A stretch of 42,444 nt of DNA from Saprospiraceae bacterium. GTDB taxonomy: Bacteria > Bacteroidota > Bacteroidia > Chitinophagales > Saprospiraceae. Shown here piece by piece: positions 1 through 8,375 of the stretch (positions are counted from its first letter, which is position 1; every line of letters begins with the position of its first letter). The notes beneath the pieces were generated by a model. It searched no databases. It was not told where the DNA came from and saw nothing but the letters and a program-made list of their open reading frames with translations. Where the stretch lies: positions 1 through 42,444 of the forward strand of contig JAHQVP010000354.1 in assembly GCA_019634275.1 (NCBI GenBank). Reading direction: 5' to 3'. The position numbers and the translations under genes are program-made.

Positions 1-216
1 ATGTTGATCGGGATCGCATATCGCGACGACATCTACTGGTGCGACTTGGATGAGACGAAACAGATCACTCTTGCCATACCAGCCTGTGCCGATGAGACCC
101 ACACGCCTGGCCTCTGCTGGATAGATGATGTCCAGCCCATTGGCACCTAGTGTTGACAGGGCCAAGGCTGCAGAACTGGTTTTGAGAAATGCCCGGCGAT
201 TGATGTTAAAACTCAT
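1..216 (-). CDS. Gfo/Idh/MocA-family oxidoreductase, N-terminal part (runs off the window)
   Basis: Reading leftward from the ATG at 216, the frame stays open for 72 codons to the window edge, so only the N-terminus is seen. It begins with a twin-arginine type leader (NRRAFLKTSSAALALS, residues 6-21) followed by a Rossmann nucleotide-binding start (VGLIGTGWYGKSDLFRL, about residues 39-55) and a strand ending DVVAICDPD. This order is typical of Bacteroidota Gfo/Idh/MocA oxidoreductases exported by Tat with NAD(P) already bound; many act on sugars or inositols. The substrate cannot be told without the C-terminal domain. The 89-base gap upstream (217-305) separates it from the stop of the amidohydrolase gene and presumably holds its promoter, although no convincing element was found. 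Confidence 0.8.
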   Translation of the reverse strand, partial: MSFNINRRAFLKTSSAALALSTLGANGLDIIYPAEARRVGLIGTGWYGKSDLFRLIQVAPVDVVAICDPDQH

Positions 217-305
217 GCGAAGTATGCTTTGATCTTGTGATCGAGAAAATAGGGAATTCGTCGCTAAAAGTCAGACAGACATGTTGGAGTGATTTGTGTC
301 AGACC

Positions 306-3278
306 TTACTCCTTGAGCAGGTCGTCCAGAGCATGCACGCGTCCATTTGCGATGACCTTGACCATGGACCGTGTATTCCTTATGTCTTCCAGTGGATTAT
401 CCGCAAGGATAAGCATGTCTGCAAGTTTCCCCGACTCAATGGAGCCCAGCTCGTGATCAGCATGCAGTAGTTTTGCGGCATTCACGGTACAAGTCCTTAA
501 GACTTCATAATTGCTCAGGCCTGCATGATGGTAACTTTCCAGCTCCATATGCAGTCCAAATCCATAGGGGATAATAGGCCCATCTGTTCCAGCAGTCACC
601 AGCCCACCTTTTCGGTGTACATCACCCACCATCTTCATGGTGCTCTCGAATCGCTCCTTATACCGCCCATGATGTTCCCGATAGGCACTCAAGGCTCCTC
701 GCGTAGCACCGATCATTCCTGGATTGGCAAATCGAATCACACGGGGGTCGTTTAGAGGGCTGTCGTCCAGAGACAATAGATAATTGTACGCGATATAGAT
801 GCCCGTTGTTGGTGTAAAGGTGATGCCTGATTTTGCAATCAAAGAGGTGACGTCTCTATATGCCCTATTTTGACTGGAAAATTTGGCCGAATACCCGCGT
901 CGACTGGTCCCGGATACGTGCTCGATGCCGTCAATGCCCATGGCTACGGCTGGGAATAGTTCGTGGGAAGACACCGGGATGCCCATCTCATGGGCGGCGG
1001 AAATGATGTCTCTCTGTAGTGGATCGGACAGTCGGACATAGGTCTTGATCATGTCAAAATCGAGCCTCCTTGCGCGTTCTAATTCCAGTAGGATTTGTTC
1101 TTTTGAGGATAATGCGGAAGCTCCCGGATAGTATATCCGATTGCCATCAAATGGACTGCCGGTAAAGAAGATGCGCGGACCAATGGAATGACCGGATTCT
1201 CGGGCTTCGCGGCGGTTTAGCGCATCATATGGTTCACTGGCTGGATCCCTGGTGCTGGTCACCCCCCAACTCAGCCATGCCAGGTCCAGGTTCCTCCCTT
1301 CGTAGCTCCCTTGATGGGAATGACCATCGATCAGGCCGGGCATCACAAAGTGGTTCGAAGCATCGATGTATTCCACATTTTCGTCCTGCGAAGCCTGATG
1401 AGGACGAACCTCCGTGATGCGATTGCCGGAGATTACGATGTCCACATCATGCAGCAACAGCGAGTCCAGTCCTGTAAACAGTGTTCCCGCATGCACGATC
1501 TTACGTCCGTCAGGTGACTGTCTATGCCACGTCTTATTTGGTACAATGGGGGTAATCTTACCAGATGGAAGGTGCACTTTCTTGAGTGTATCCGTGGCCA
1601 TAAAGAGCACTTCGTCTGAGGCGCCGTTCCAACTGGGGCTGTCCGCCAGGCCTTGGTAGAGCAATCGGGGTTGGGCTGTGACGGTAGTCCCTTCCAGTGT
1701 TGCCAGCCATAATCTACCGGAAGAGATCGTGGCGATATGTTGTCCATTAGGAGAAATCATCGGTCCGTCCTTGGCGCGGACTCCCAGCGACATGTCCTCC
1801 ATGCCCCGCAATCGATCCACCAGCGATCCATCCAAGGAATAGAACAATGCTCGATTGATGCCTTCGCGAAAGCGGGAGGAGTAGGGCGTCAAAGTACTCA
1901 CGGCCACGGCCCGACCATCCCCTGTCCAGCTGGGTGCGCCGATGCTGCTCTGGAGCATGGGGCTTATGGCGGACATGGATTCGGACGAAAGATCATAACA
2001 ACTGATGCGGCCCAACCGGGGACCAAAATTGCTGGCAAGTGCGATTTTGTCTCCCGATGGCGACCATGCAATGCCTGATACCAATCCCACGGTCGGATGG
2101 AGCATTTTGGGCTCGGAACCATCCAACGCTTGGATGTACAGAGCAAACGCACCAGATCGGTCGCCGAGATAAGCCAATGAGGTGCCATCGGGCGACCATA
2201 TCGGCGAAAGCTCCATGTGGTGATCATGGGTCACCTGAGTACAGGTGCCGTCCAGCTCAATGGTCCAGATGTCCCCCAACATGACCACGGCTACTTTCTG
2301 ACCATCAGGGGAAAGCGCCGGTTGGGCCAGACCCTTGATCGGCAAGTCCGCCTCAGGGTCATGATTTCTGGACTTAAAAGGGTACTGTGGACGCTCTAAA
2401 TCAGCGGAATACTGAAACGAGATCGCATGGGCAGTTTCCTGCTGCAGATCCTGCTGATGGATTAAACCATTTCCGGTAAAGGCGATTATAGAGTCGTCAA
2501 TCCAATTGGCTCGAAATGGAAAGACATCGTCGAGACTGTTGACCGGCTTTGCCTGCTTATCCTCAATATGCAGTGCCATCAATACGCTAGCACTATCGGT
2601 CAGCTGGTTAAAAAGTATGGAGCGTTGATCTGGGCTCCAAGAAGGTCCAAAGAGCGGATCAGGACTATCATGAATCAATTGCATCTGACGCTCCTCGACG
2701 TGCATGCGGTAGAGGCCTGGAGCATTAGGATCGTCACTGACGAAAACAACTTCTTCACCGCTTGGAGACCAGGCTGGAGCATACGTATTATGGGGTTTGT
2801 CCGTAAGAGGGCTTACCGTCCCGCCTTCCATATCATAGATCCAAAGGTCATAGGATCCTGCTCGATCCGATGAGAACACAATGGTGCGTCCATCTGGACT
2901 CCAGTGTGGTTCTCGGTGGTCGTAGATACCATCTGTCAGCTGCTCGAGGTTATGTCCGTCTCGATCAAGGGTGTAGATGTGCCAGTTTCCTTCCCAGTAG
3001 GCCTGGAAGGTCAGTTTGCTTCCGTCAGGATGCCAACTGGGTTGACGGGCATTGCCGAATATGTCAGTGATGGCCCGTGCCTTACCTCCCTCAGCGGGAA
3101 GAATCCAGATGCGACCCAGCGCATCGAAAGCCATTTCCTGTGAGGTAGGGGATACTGCCACAGCACAATTGGTACATTGGTCAAGCGCAATCTGTCTAGG
3201 AGTAGACTGTTGGGAGGAAGAACAGCCAAGCGTACCTAACATAACGGCTGCCCATGCAATAAGGAAGGACCATGGCAT
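306..3278 (-). CDS. Lipoprotein with TolB-like beta-propeller fused to an amidohydrolase
   Basis: A 990-residue exported protein. The N-terminus is a lipoprotein signal (lipobox LGTLGC near residue 19). Residues of about 30-600 carry repeated PD40/TolB-type blades (SPDGxxI/V, WSPDGR, WSPSGE). The C-terminal third is a metal-dependent amidohydrolase with a full binuclear set: GHSH (His653, His655), Lys745 in MIKTYVRL as the likely carboxylated lysine, His772 (SSHEL), His787 (IEHVSG) and Asp899 (AGTDGP). It probably hydrolyses a cyclic amide or a peptide-like substrate in the periplasm; the substrate is unknown. The start lies 2 bases after the stop of the TPR lipoprotein gene, so the two are very likely co-transcribed. 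Family annotations in Bacteroidota usually read 'amidohydrolase family protein'. Confidence 0.88.
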   Translation of the reverse strand: MPWSFLIAWAAVMLGTLGCSSSQQSTPRQIALDQCTNCAVAVSPTSQEMAFDALGRIWILPAEGGKARAITDIFGNARQPSWHPDGSKLTFQAYWEGNWHIYTLDRDGHNLEQLTDGIYDHREPHWSPDGRTIVFSSDRAGSYDLWIYDMEGGTVSPLTDKPHNTYAPAWSPSGEEVVFVSDDPNAPGLYRMHVEERQMQLIHDSPDPLFGPSWSPDQRSILFNQLTDSASVLMALHIEDKQAKPVNSLDDVFPFRANWIDDSIIAFTGNGLIHQQDLQQETAHAISFQYSADLERPQYPFKSRNHDPEADLPIKGLAQPALSPDGQKVAVVMLGDIWTIELDGTCTQVTHDHHMELSPIWSPDGTSLAYLGDRSGAFALYIQALDGSEPKMLHPTVGLVSGIAWSPSGDKIALASNFGPRLGRISCYDLSSESMSAISPMLQSSIGAPSWTGDGRAVAVSTLTPYSSRFREGINRALFYSLDGSLVDRLRGMEDMSLGVRAKDGPMISPNGQHIATISSGRLWLATLEGTTVTAQPRLLYQGLADSPSWNGASDEVLFMATDTLKKVHLPSGKITPIVPNKTWHRQSPDGRKIVHAGTLFTGLDSLLLHDVDIVISGNRITEVRPHQASQDENVEYIDASNHFVMPGLIDGHSHQGSYEGRNLDLAWLSWGVTSTRDPASEPYDALNRREARESGHSIGPRIFFTGSPFDGNRIYYPGASALSSKEQILLELERARRLDFDMIKTYVRLSDPLQRDIISAAHEMGIPVSSHELFPAVAMGIDGIEHVSGTSRRGYSAKFSSQNRAYRDVTSLIAKSGITFTPTTGIYIAYNYLLSLDDSPLNDPRVIRFANPGMIGATRGALSAYREHHGRYKERFESTMKMVGDVHRKGGLVTAGTDGPIIPYGFGLHMELESYHHAGLSNYEVLRTCTVNAAKLLHADHELGSIESGKLADMLILADNPLEDIRNTRSMVKVIANGRVHALDDLLKE

Positions 3279-3280
3279 CG

Positions 3281-4222
3281 TCAGAAGAATGTTTTGATGT
3301 CGGCTTCCGCTGCAATGTATCCAAAACTAGACCAGGCATCACCGGCCAGGATGTCGTCAAGAATCTCCTTGGCCCTGGTACGATTGCCTTCCAGTAGGTA
3401 CCAATTGGCCAGGCCGAATCGTATCGCATCGGAAGCAGGAGCATCCGAGTCTGCGTTGTCTGTCAGCGCGTCTTCGGTGATCGCTCCTTTGTAGAACAGA
3501 CAGAGTTTATGATAGGCTGTATTTTCTATCACATCCATCTCTGCATTGACGGCTTCCAGGTATTGACTGGCCATGCCCTCTTGTTCAATTCGCCGATTTA
3601 TCATGTATAACCAGTGAGTAGCGGATACGATGTTGTCCGGTGTACCTGCCGTGCCCAGGCATTTTAAATAGGCATGGTTGGCTTTCTGGTAGTCACCTTT
3701 TAAAAAGTAGGACAAGCCTAGATGATACCATACGTTGCCCTGCAAAGTACTGACCGGAATGTTGCGTGCATTTGGCATACCATCGGGCTCTACTTGGATG
3801 GGCATGCCTCGCATCAATCGCACCGCTTCCAGAAAATCGGCGATGGCCAAATCCAACTTCCGGATGCTGATGTACCGATGACCGCGGTGACGATAGAACC
3901 GAGGATCTTGGGGAAATTCCTTGATGCCCTTGGCATACACCTTCATGGCTTCCCCATATTTTCCTTGATAGGCAGTAAATCGACCCAACCAGATGAGATT
4001 ATCGGCAGAGGGATCTGCTTCGTAAGCCTTGCGATGCTCCTCATATCGGGCGAGCAATTTCTCACTTGGTTCCGCGGAATAAAGCGGCTTGCCAAGCAAG
4101 GAAATGGCGTCGGGCTTGCGTGCTGGTTCCGTTGCGACAGAAGCTTTTGAAGGAGATTCACCGCAGCGCGCAACCAGGAGTCCAAGCAGAGCGACTAGAA
4201 AGACATTTGCTACCTTGTACAT
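3281..4222 (-). CDS. TPR-repeat lipoprotein
   Basis: A 313-residue protein with a clear lipoprotein leader (LLGLLVARC, Cys near residue 20). The remainder looks like tetratricopeptide helices: for example the stretches around LIWLGRFTAYQGKYGEAMKV, FYRHRGHRYISIRKLDLAIADF and WYHLGLSYFLKGDYQKANHA show the W/L-G-Y-A-F spacing of TPR units. TPR lipoproteins act as protein-interaction scaffolds; no enzymatic motif is visible. It is first in a two-gene minus-strand unit with the propeller-amidohydrolase (2-base gap). Its start lies only 26 bases from the divergent S9 peptidase start. Both starts are fixed by signal peptides, so the two promoters must overlap the opposite gene's 5' end. Confidence 0.82.
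   Translation of the reverse strand: MYKVANVFLVALLGLLVARCGESPSKASVATEPARKPDAISLLGKPLYSAEPSEKLLARYEEHRKAYEADPSADNLIWLGRFTAYQGKYGEAMKVYAKGIKEFPQDPRFYRHRGHRYISIRKLDLAIADFLEAVRLMRGMPIQVEPDGMPNARNIPVSTLQGNVWYHLGLSYFLKGDYQKANHAYLKCLGTAGTPDNIVSATHWLYMINRRIEQEGMASQYLEAVNAEMDVIENTAYHKLCLFYKGAITEDALTDNADSDAPASDAIRFGLANWYLLEGNRTRAKEILDDILAGDAWSSFGYIAAEADIKTFF
4211..4218 (+). promoter_or_regulatory. Possible -7 element (TACCTTG) for the S9 peptidase gene
   Basis: TACCTTGT resembles the Bacteroidota -7 box TAnnTTTG with one T missing and lies 30 bases before the ATG at 4249, inside the first codons of the divergent TPR gene. No clear TTG -33 box was found. The same TACCTTG occurs before the flavodoxin-like and MATE genes. 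Confidence 0.22.
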
Positions 4223-4241
4223 GATCGAAAAGATCCAAAAG

Positions 4242-4249
4242 AAAAGCTA
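4242..4249 (-). promoter_or_regulatory. Possible -7 element (TAGCTTTT) for the TPR lipoprotein gene
   Basis: On the minus strand TAGCTTTT matches TAnnTTTG in 7 of 8 positions and would start transcription about 10-15 bases before the ATG at 4222. Its last base is the first base of the divergent S9 start codon. No clear TTG -33 box was found. Confidence 0.25.
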
Positions 4250-6276
4250 TGAAAACAAATCTGACTTTGCTCTTTGCCATCATGGCAATTGCCTCCACCC
4301 TATGTGGGCAAGCCCCATCCTTTGAAGAGGTAATATCCCTTCAGTCGGTCTATGGCCCTAGTATTTCTCCTGACGGGAAACACGTGCTTTTTAGTCGTTC
4401 TAGCACGGACTGGGAGGAAAATCGATTCGATCGTGAAATATGGATTTCTCAAAATGGCGATCGCCCATTCCCTTTGACAAATACCCCTGATGGCAATAGC
4501 TTTGATGCAAAGTGGTCGCCAGACGGAAAGTGGATCGCCTTTCGTGCAGCAAGAGCTGAGAAGACTCAGCTGTATCTCATTCGACCCAATGGTGGCGAAG
4601 CCATGCAGCTTACGCATTCGGAAAGGAGCATCGGCGGATATGAGTGGTCTCCGGATGGCAGCAGGATCGCGTACGCGCAGTCAATCGATGACAACGAAGA
4701 CAAGAAGAAGCGCAGTAAGAAATATGGTGAATTTGCCGTCGAGGATCAAGAATTTTCACTTTCTGAACTGTGGATCATGGAGGTGGATTTTGATCGATTG
4801 GGCCATCAGCCGCTGCCCGCCGAAAGGAATGATTCTTCCTATCAGGAGCGCTTAAAACCACATCGCTGCAAACATGCACCCTATAGCATAGAGGGTTTCT
4901 ATTGGTCTCCTGACGGTACACAGATTGCTTTTAGCCATCAACCTGATCCGCTGATCAATTCTTTTTTCAAAGCGGGCATTTCAATTTATGACCTGGGACA
5001 AGACACTTCAAGTCTTCTGATTGACCACCCCAGCTCAGATTTTTTGATGGCATGGTCACCTAGTGGCGACGAGATTCTCTACGCCAGTGCTATGGACGAT
5101 ACCACGTCTAACTACTACACCAACAATCGGAGCTTCATCATCAATCTTTCCACTCGTGTTTCGCGCGAGATTGGGACCAATCTTGATGAAGACCTTGGGA
5201 GTCTCACCTGGACAAAGGCGGGCATTCTCGGCACCGCCTGGCAGAAGACGACTCGCAATCTCTACCGGGTAGATCCGGTCAATGGTATGGTGACAGAAAT
5301 ACCCACGCCCTTGCGTTTGTTTTACTCCTATTCCGTTTCCAAGGACGGCACCCGCATGGCCTACTCAGGACGACAGGAACAGACACTGTCAGAAATCTAC
5401 CTTGCTGATTTTCCCTTGGACAATAGCAAACAGATCACGCAGGTGCAACAACAACTGCAGGATTGGGAGGTGGGAACTTCAGAAGTCGTGCAATGGTCCA
5501 GTAAGGATGGTGCCACCATTGAGGGGATCCTCCACAAGCCAGAAAACTATGATCCTGGACGACAGTATCCCTTGATGGTGGTGATCCATGGTGGTCCGAC
5601 GGGAATATCCACTCCGGAGCCGGTGCCAGCATATGTGTACCCTCAGGTACAATGGCTGGACAAAGGGGCGTTGGTTTTGAGACCTAACTATAGAGGTTCT
5701 GCAGGGTATGGAGCAGACTTCAGAGCACTTAATGTTCGAAATCTGGGAGTTGGCGATGCCTGGGATGTGGAATCCGGCGTTCAACACCTCATTGATCAAG
5801 GGATGGTACATCCGGACAGTGTGGCATCTATGGGATGGAGTCAGGGAGGATACATCTCTGCCTTCCTGGCCACCAATTCGACCATGTTTAAGGCTATCTC
5901 GGTGGGTGCCGGGATCTCCAACTGGATGACCTATTACGTTAACACCGACATTCATCCTTTCACACGCCAATATCTGCAAGCAACGCCGTGGTCTGACAAG
6001 CAGATTTATGAGAAGACGTCGCCGATGACCAACATCAACGACGCGACCACGCCCACATTAATCCAACATGGTGAATTTGACCGCCGCGTTCCGGTACCAA
6101 ATGCCTATGAACTTTTTCAAGGGTTACAGGATGTAGGGGTTCCGACGGAGTTGATCATATACAAGGGCTTCGGGCATGGGATTACAAAACCCAAGGAACG
6201 ACTTGCAGCCATGTGGCACAACTGGATATGGGTGGGTAAGCATGTGTGGGGAGAGCAACTGACATTGCCGGAGTGA
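4249..6276 (+). CDS. S9 family (prolyl oligopeptidase / DPP-like) serine peptidase, secreted
   Basis: A 675-residue protein beginning with a Sec signal peptide (MKTNLTLLFAIMAIASTLCG). Residues of about 25-400 form a beta-propeller with WSPDGK/SPDGT-type blades. The C-terminal alpha/beta-hydrolase domain carries the complete S9 triad: Ser531 in GWSQGG, Asp611 in GEFDRRVP and His643 in GFGHGI; the HGGP oxyanion motif precedes it. The length matches acylaminoacyl-peptidase/DPP-type S9 enzymes. It would cleave short peptides in the periplasm, perhaps N-acylated or Pro/Ala-containing ones; specificity cannot be read from motifs. It is transcribed alone, divergent from the TPR/amidohydrolase unit, which also encodes a propeller-hydrolase fusion, and a joint role in peptide or amide breakdown is possible. 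Confidence 0.93.
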   Translation: MKTNLTLLFAIMAIASTLCGQAPSFEEVISLQSVYGPSISPDGKHVLFSRSSTDWEENRFDREIWISQNGDRPFPLTNTPDGNSFDAKWSPDGKWIAFRAARAEKTQLYLIRPNGGEAMQLTHSERSIGGYEWSPDGSRIAYAQSIDDNEDKKKRSKKYGEFAVEDQEFSLSELWIMEVDFDRLGHQPLPAERNDSSYQERLKPHRCKHAPYSIEGFYWSPDGTQIAFSHQPDPLINSFFKAGISIYDLGQDTSSLLIDHPSSDFLMAWSPSGDEILYASAMDDTTSNYYTNNRSFIINLSTRVSREIGTNLDEDLGSLTWTKAGILGTAWQKTTRNLYRVDPVNGMVTEIPTPLRLFYSYSVSKDGTRMAYSGRQEQTLSEIYLADFPLDNSKQITQVQQQLQDWEVGTSEVVQWSSKDGATIEGILHKPENYDPGRQYPLMVVIHGGPTGISTPEPVPAYVYPQVQWLDKGALVLRPNYRGSAGYGADFRALNVRNLGVGDAWDVESGVQHLIDQGMVHPDSVASMGWSQGGYISAFLATNSTMFKAISVGAGISNWMTYYVNTDIHPFTRQYLQATPWSDKQIYEKTSPMTNINDATTPTLIQHGEFDRRVPVPNAYELFQGLQDVGVPTELIIYKGFGHGITKPKERLAAMWHNWIWVGKHVWGEQLTLPE

Positions 6277-6453
6277 TGCTTGAGACTACAGGATTACGAG
6301 ACTTTCCCGATTAAGAGACATATCGGCCGTTGGCACTGGGAGGTATTTCTTACCAAAGAGAGATGACACCAAAAGTCTATTAGATTGGAGCAGTGTCCGC
6401 TGCTCTCCCTGACATAGATGTCCTCATGCATTACATTGGAATTGGCAAATAAG
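6277..6453. other. Convergent intergenic region with a weak hairpin
   Basis: These 177 bases separate the ends of the S9 peptidase and first peroxidase genes. The only structure seen is an inverted repeat GAGCAG / CTGCTC with a 6-base loop at 6388-6405. It is not followed by a T-run on either strand, so a bidirectional terminator is possible but unsupported. No coding frame is convincing. Confidence 0.3.
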
Positions 6454-7548
6454 CTAGAGCCCCGGATCTTGAAAATCAGGATTGGTAAGGAATGCCTCAT
6501 CCGTGAGCGTGCCGAGAAAGGACTTGATGGCCTCCAACTGAAGCGGCTCCAGATTGAGCGGTCTCATTAGGGGGTGTCGGTACCGTCCTGCTCCACCTGT
6601 GTTGTAGTGTTCGAGAACTTGGTCGATGTTTTCAAATCGGCCATCATGCATGTAGGGGGCGGTCAATAATACATTGCGCAAAGTGGGTACTTTAAATTTC
6701 CCAAGATCAAGTGCCTCGCCGGTGATTTCGCCACGACCGCCGTCTGCAAATCCCATGGGATCGTTGACATCGTCCAACCCGTTATTTCGAAATTCTTGAA
6801 TGGCAAAGAATGGAGGATTGTGGCAATGGCCACACTCTGCGTCAGGAATATTATCCTCGAGGTCAAAGAAAAGGCTGTAGCCCAGGAATTCTTCATCCGT
6901 AAAATCGTATTCGCCCCGAACCCATCGATCCCATTTTGACGACCCACTGCTCACCAAGGTCCGTTCAAATTGAGCGATGGCTTTGACGGCCAGATCGCGT
7001 GAAATCTCAGATTTGTTCTCAATGCCGAAAGCCGTTCTAAAAAGAGCAGGGTACTCCTCGTCATCTCGGAGCCTCTCTTCTACCTGACTCCAGGTATTGT
7101 GCAGTTCAATTGGATCTTCGATGGGCGCCAGTGCTTGATCCTCCACAGTAGCAAACTTGCCATCCCAATGGAAACCGTGAGGATCAAATCCAATATTGAG
7201 AAGGGATGGTGCGCTGCGCCTACCGGCAAGTCCGTCAATGCCCAGGCTGACGGCCAAGCCATCCGTAAAGCTAAGCTGAGGATCGTGGCAGGAAGCACAT
7301 GACATGGTGAAATCAGCGGAAAGCAATTTATCGAAAAAGATCTTTCTCCCAAGGAGAACACCTTCTTCAGTCAGTGGATTGTCGGATGGAGAGGTCATGG
7401 GAGGAAACTCAGCGGGAACACTGAGGTCCAAAGGAGTTGGGTCATAGCGCAGATCGGTTAGATCTCCATCGGGGTCATCTGGATCACAGCAGGTAAGGAT
7501 AAATCCTGCCAGAAGCAAAGTCAGTACCTGATAAACTTTAGACTGCAT
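6454..7548 (-). CDS. Di-heme cytochrome c peroxidase / MauG-MbnH family lipoprotein (copy 1)
   Basis: Taken from the ATG at 7548 (364 residues), because this start gives a lipoprotein leader (VLTLLLAGFILTCC) directly; an upstream in-frame start at 7626 would add 26 unlikely residues. Two c-type heme sites are visible: CASCH (Cys84-His88) and CGHCH (Cys239-His243). Trp128 in FHWDGK matches the conserved inter-heme tryptophan of bacterial CCP and MauG; APIEDPIEL and APYMHDGRF are also family motifs. It is anchored on the periplasmic side of a membrane. It is transcribed divergently, with a 92-base spacer, from two MbnP-family genes. In the known MbnH/MbnP pair such an enzyme oxidises a Trp of MbnP to kynurenine; ordinary peroxide reduction is the alternative. 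Confidence 0.9.
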   Translation of the reverse strand: MQSKVYQVLTLLLAGFILTCCDPDDPDGDLTDLRYDPTPLDLSVPAEFPPMTSPSDNPLTEEGVLLGRKIFFDKLLSADFTMSCASCHDPQLSFTDGLAVSLGIDGLAGRRSAPSLLNIGFDPHGFHWDGKFATVEDQALAPIEDPIELHNTWSQVEERLRDDEEYPALFRTAFGIENKSEISRDLAVKAIAQFERTLVSSGSSKWDRWVRGEYDFTDEEFLGYSLFFDLEDNIPDAECGHCHNPPFFAIQEFRNNGLDDVNDPMGFADGGRGEITGEALDLGKFKVPTLRNVLLTAPYMHDGRFENIDQVLEHYNTGGAGRYRHPLMRPLNLEPLQLEAIKSFLGTLTDEAFLTNPDFQDPGL

Positions 7549-7569
7549 TTGTGGTACAGAATTAAACGA

Positions 7570-7577
7570 AAAAGGTA
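7570..7577 (-). promoter_or_regulatory. Possible -7 element (TACCTTTT) for di-heme peroxidase copy 1
   Basis: On the minus strand TACCTTTT matches TAnnTTTG at 7 of 8 positions, 21 bases before the ATG at 7548, giving a leader of roughly 15 bases. It supports the shorter start of the peroxidase. No clear TTG -33 box was found, and no matching element was found for the divergent MbnP gene. Confidence 0.3.
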
Positions 7578-7640
7578 ACCCATTTCGCACATCTTGTTTT
7601 CGGTTTAGCAACAATCGAAAGGGCAAATCGTTTCTAGTAT

Positions 7641-8372
7641 ATGCATAAAACGGTGCTTGTCTTGGCTTTGCTATTTGCGGTCTCAGCCACAGGGTGTCGC
7701 AAAGACATCCCCCTGGAGATCGCGATACAACTTACTTACCAGGGCGAACCACTTGTTTTAGATCAATCCATGGTTTTTCCCGATGGGAAGGCATTTCGCG
7801 TGTTGCGCGTCAGCTTTTACGTATCCGACCTCATGGTAAGTGATGGATCGGAATCGATTCTTTTGAAGGAGGTCGATTTTGTCAATCCCTCGGCCGGTCA
7901 CCTCAGTAGCGAAAGTGCTGCTGGAGGGTATCCCTATATTGAGACCAAGGTTGATTTGGAAACCATCAAGGATGTTTCGTTTAATTTGGGATTGACCGAA
8001 GCACAAAATGAATCGGTTCCCGCTGATTTTTCCACCGATCATCCTCAAAGCAAGCCCGGAGAATATTGGCTGGCGTGGGACAGCTACATTTTTATAAAGA
8101 TTGAGGGTTGGGTGGATTTGGACGATGATGGTGATGCTGAAACAGGGATGAATTTACATCTTGGATCTGACGCAGTAATGCGCCCAATCCAACTGAATGC
8201 AGAGGGTTTGGGTTCTCGCTTAAAACTAGAGGTTGACCTGTATGATGTGTTTAAGCAGGAGCAGGTCTATGATATTGCAGAAAACCCCGGATTGCATTCG
8301 CTCAGTCAATTGCCTGCGGCAGAAGAATTGGCTGATAATTTTTCGAAATCGATAACCATTAAATCTTTATAA
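7641..8372 (+). CDS. MbnP-family (putative copper-binding) lipoprotein 1
   Basis: A 243-residue lipoprotein (lipobox SATGC, Cys19). It shows the features of the MbnP family: a mainly beta domain, a Trp/aromatic-rich centre EYWLAWDSYIFIKIEG (Trp143, Trp146) and a following HLGSD motif. Between them lies an acidic loop DLDDDGDAE (159-167). MbnP proteins, first described with methanobactin genes but widespread elsewhere, bind copper after a partner di-heme enzyme (MbnH) turns a Trp into kynurenine. Here a di-heme enzyme gene is divergent on one side and another lies downstream. The stop is 3 bases before the next MbnP gene, so the two are almost certainly co-transcribed. Which Trp would be modified cannot be told without alignment. 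Copper binding is inferred from the family. Confidence 0.82.
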   Translation: MHKTVLVLALLFAVSATGCRKDIPLEIAIQLTYQGEPLVLDQSMVFPDGKAFRVLRVSFYVSDLMVSDGSESILLKEVDFVNPSAGHLSSESAAGGYPYIETKVDLETIKDVSFNLGLTEAQNESVPADFSTDHPQSKPGEYWLAWDSYIFIKIEGWVDLDDDGDAETGMNLHLGSDAVMRPIQLNAEGLGSRLKLEVDLYDVFKQEQVYDIAENPGLHSLSQLPAAEELADNFSKSITIKSL

Positions 8373-8375
8373 CAA

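Noticed and set aside
5479-5979. A 166-codon open frame on the minus strand
   Set aside because: It lies opposite the catalytic domain of the S9 peptidase, whose triad is intact.
6388-6405. GAGCAG/CTGCTC hairpin as a rho-independent terminator
   Set aside because: The stem is only 6 pairs and neither strand has a T-run after it.
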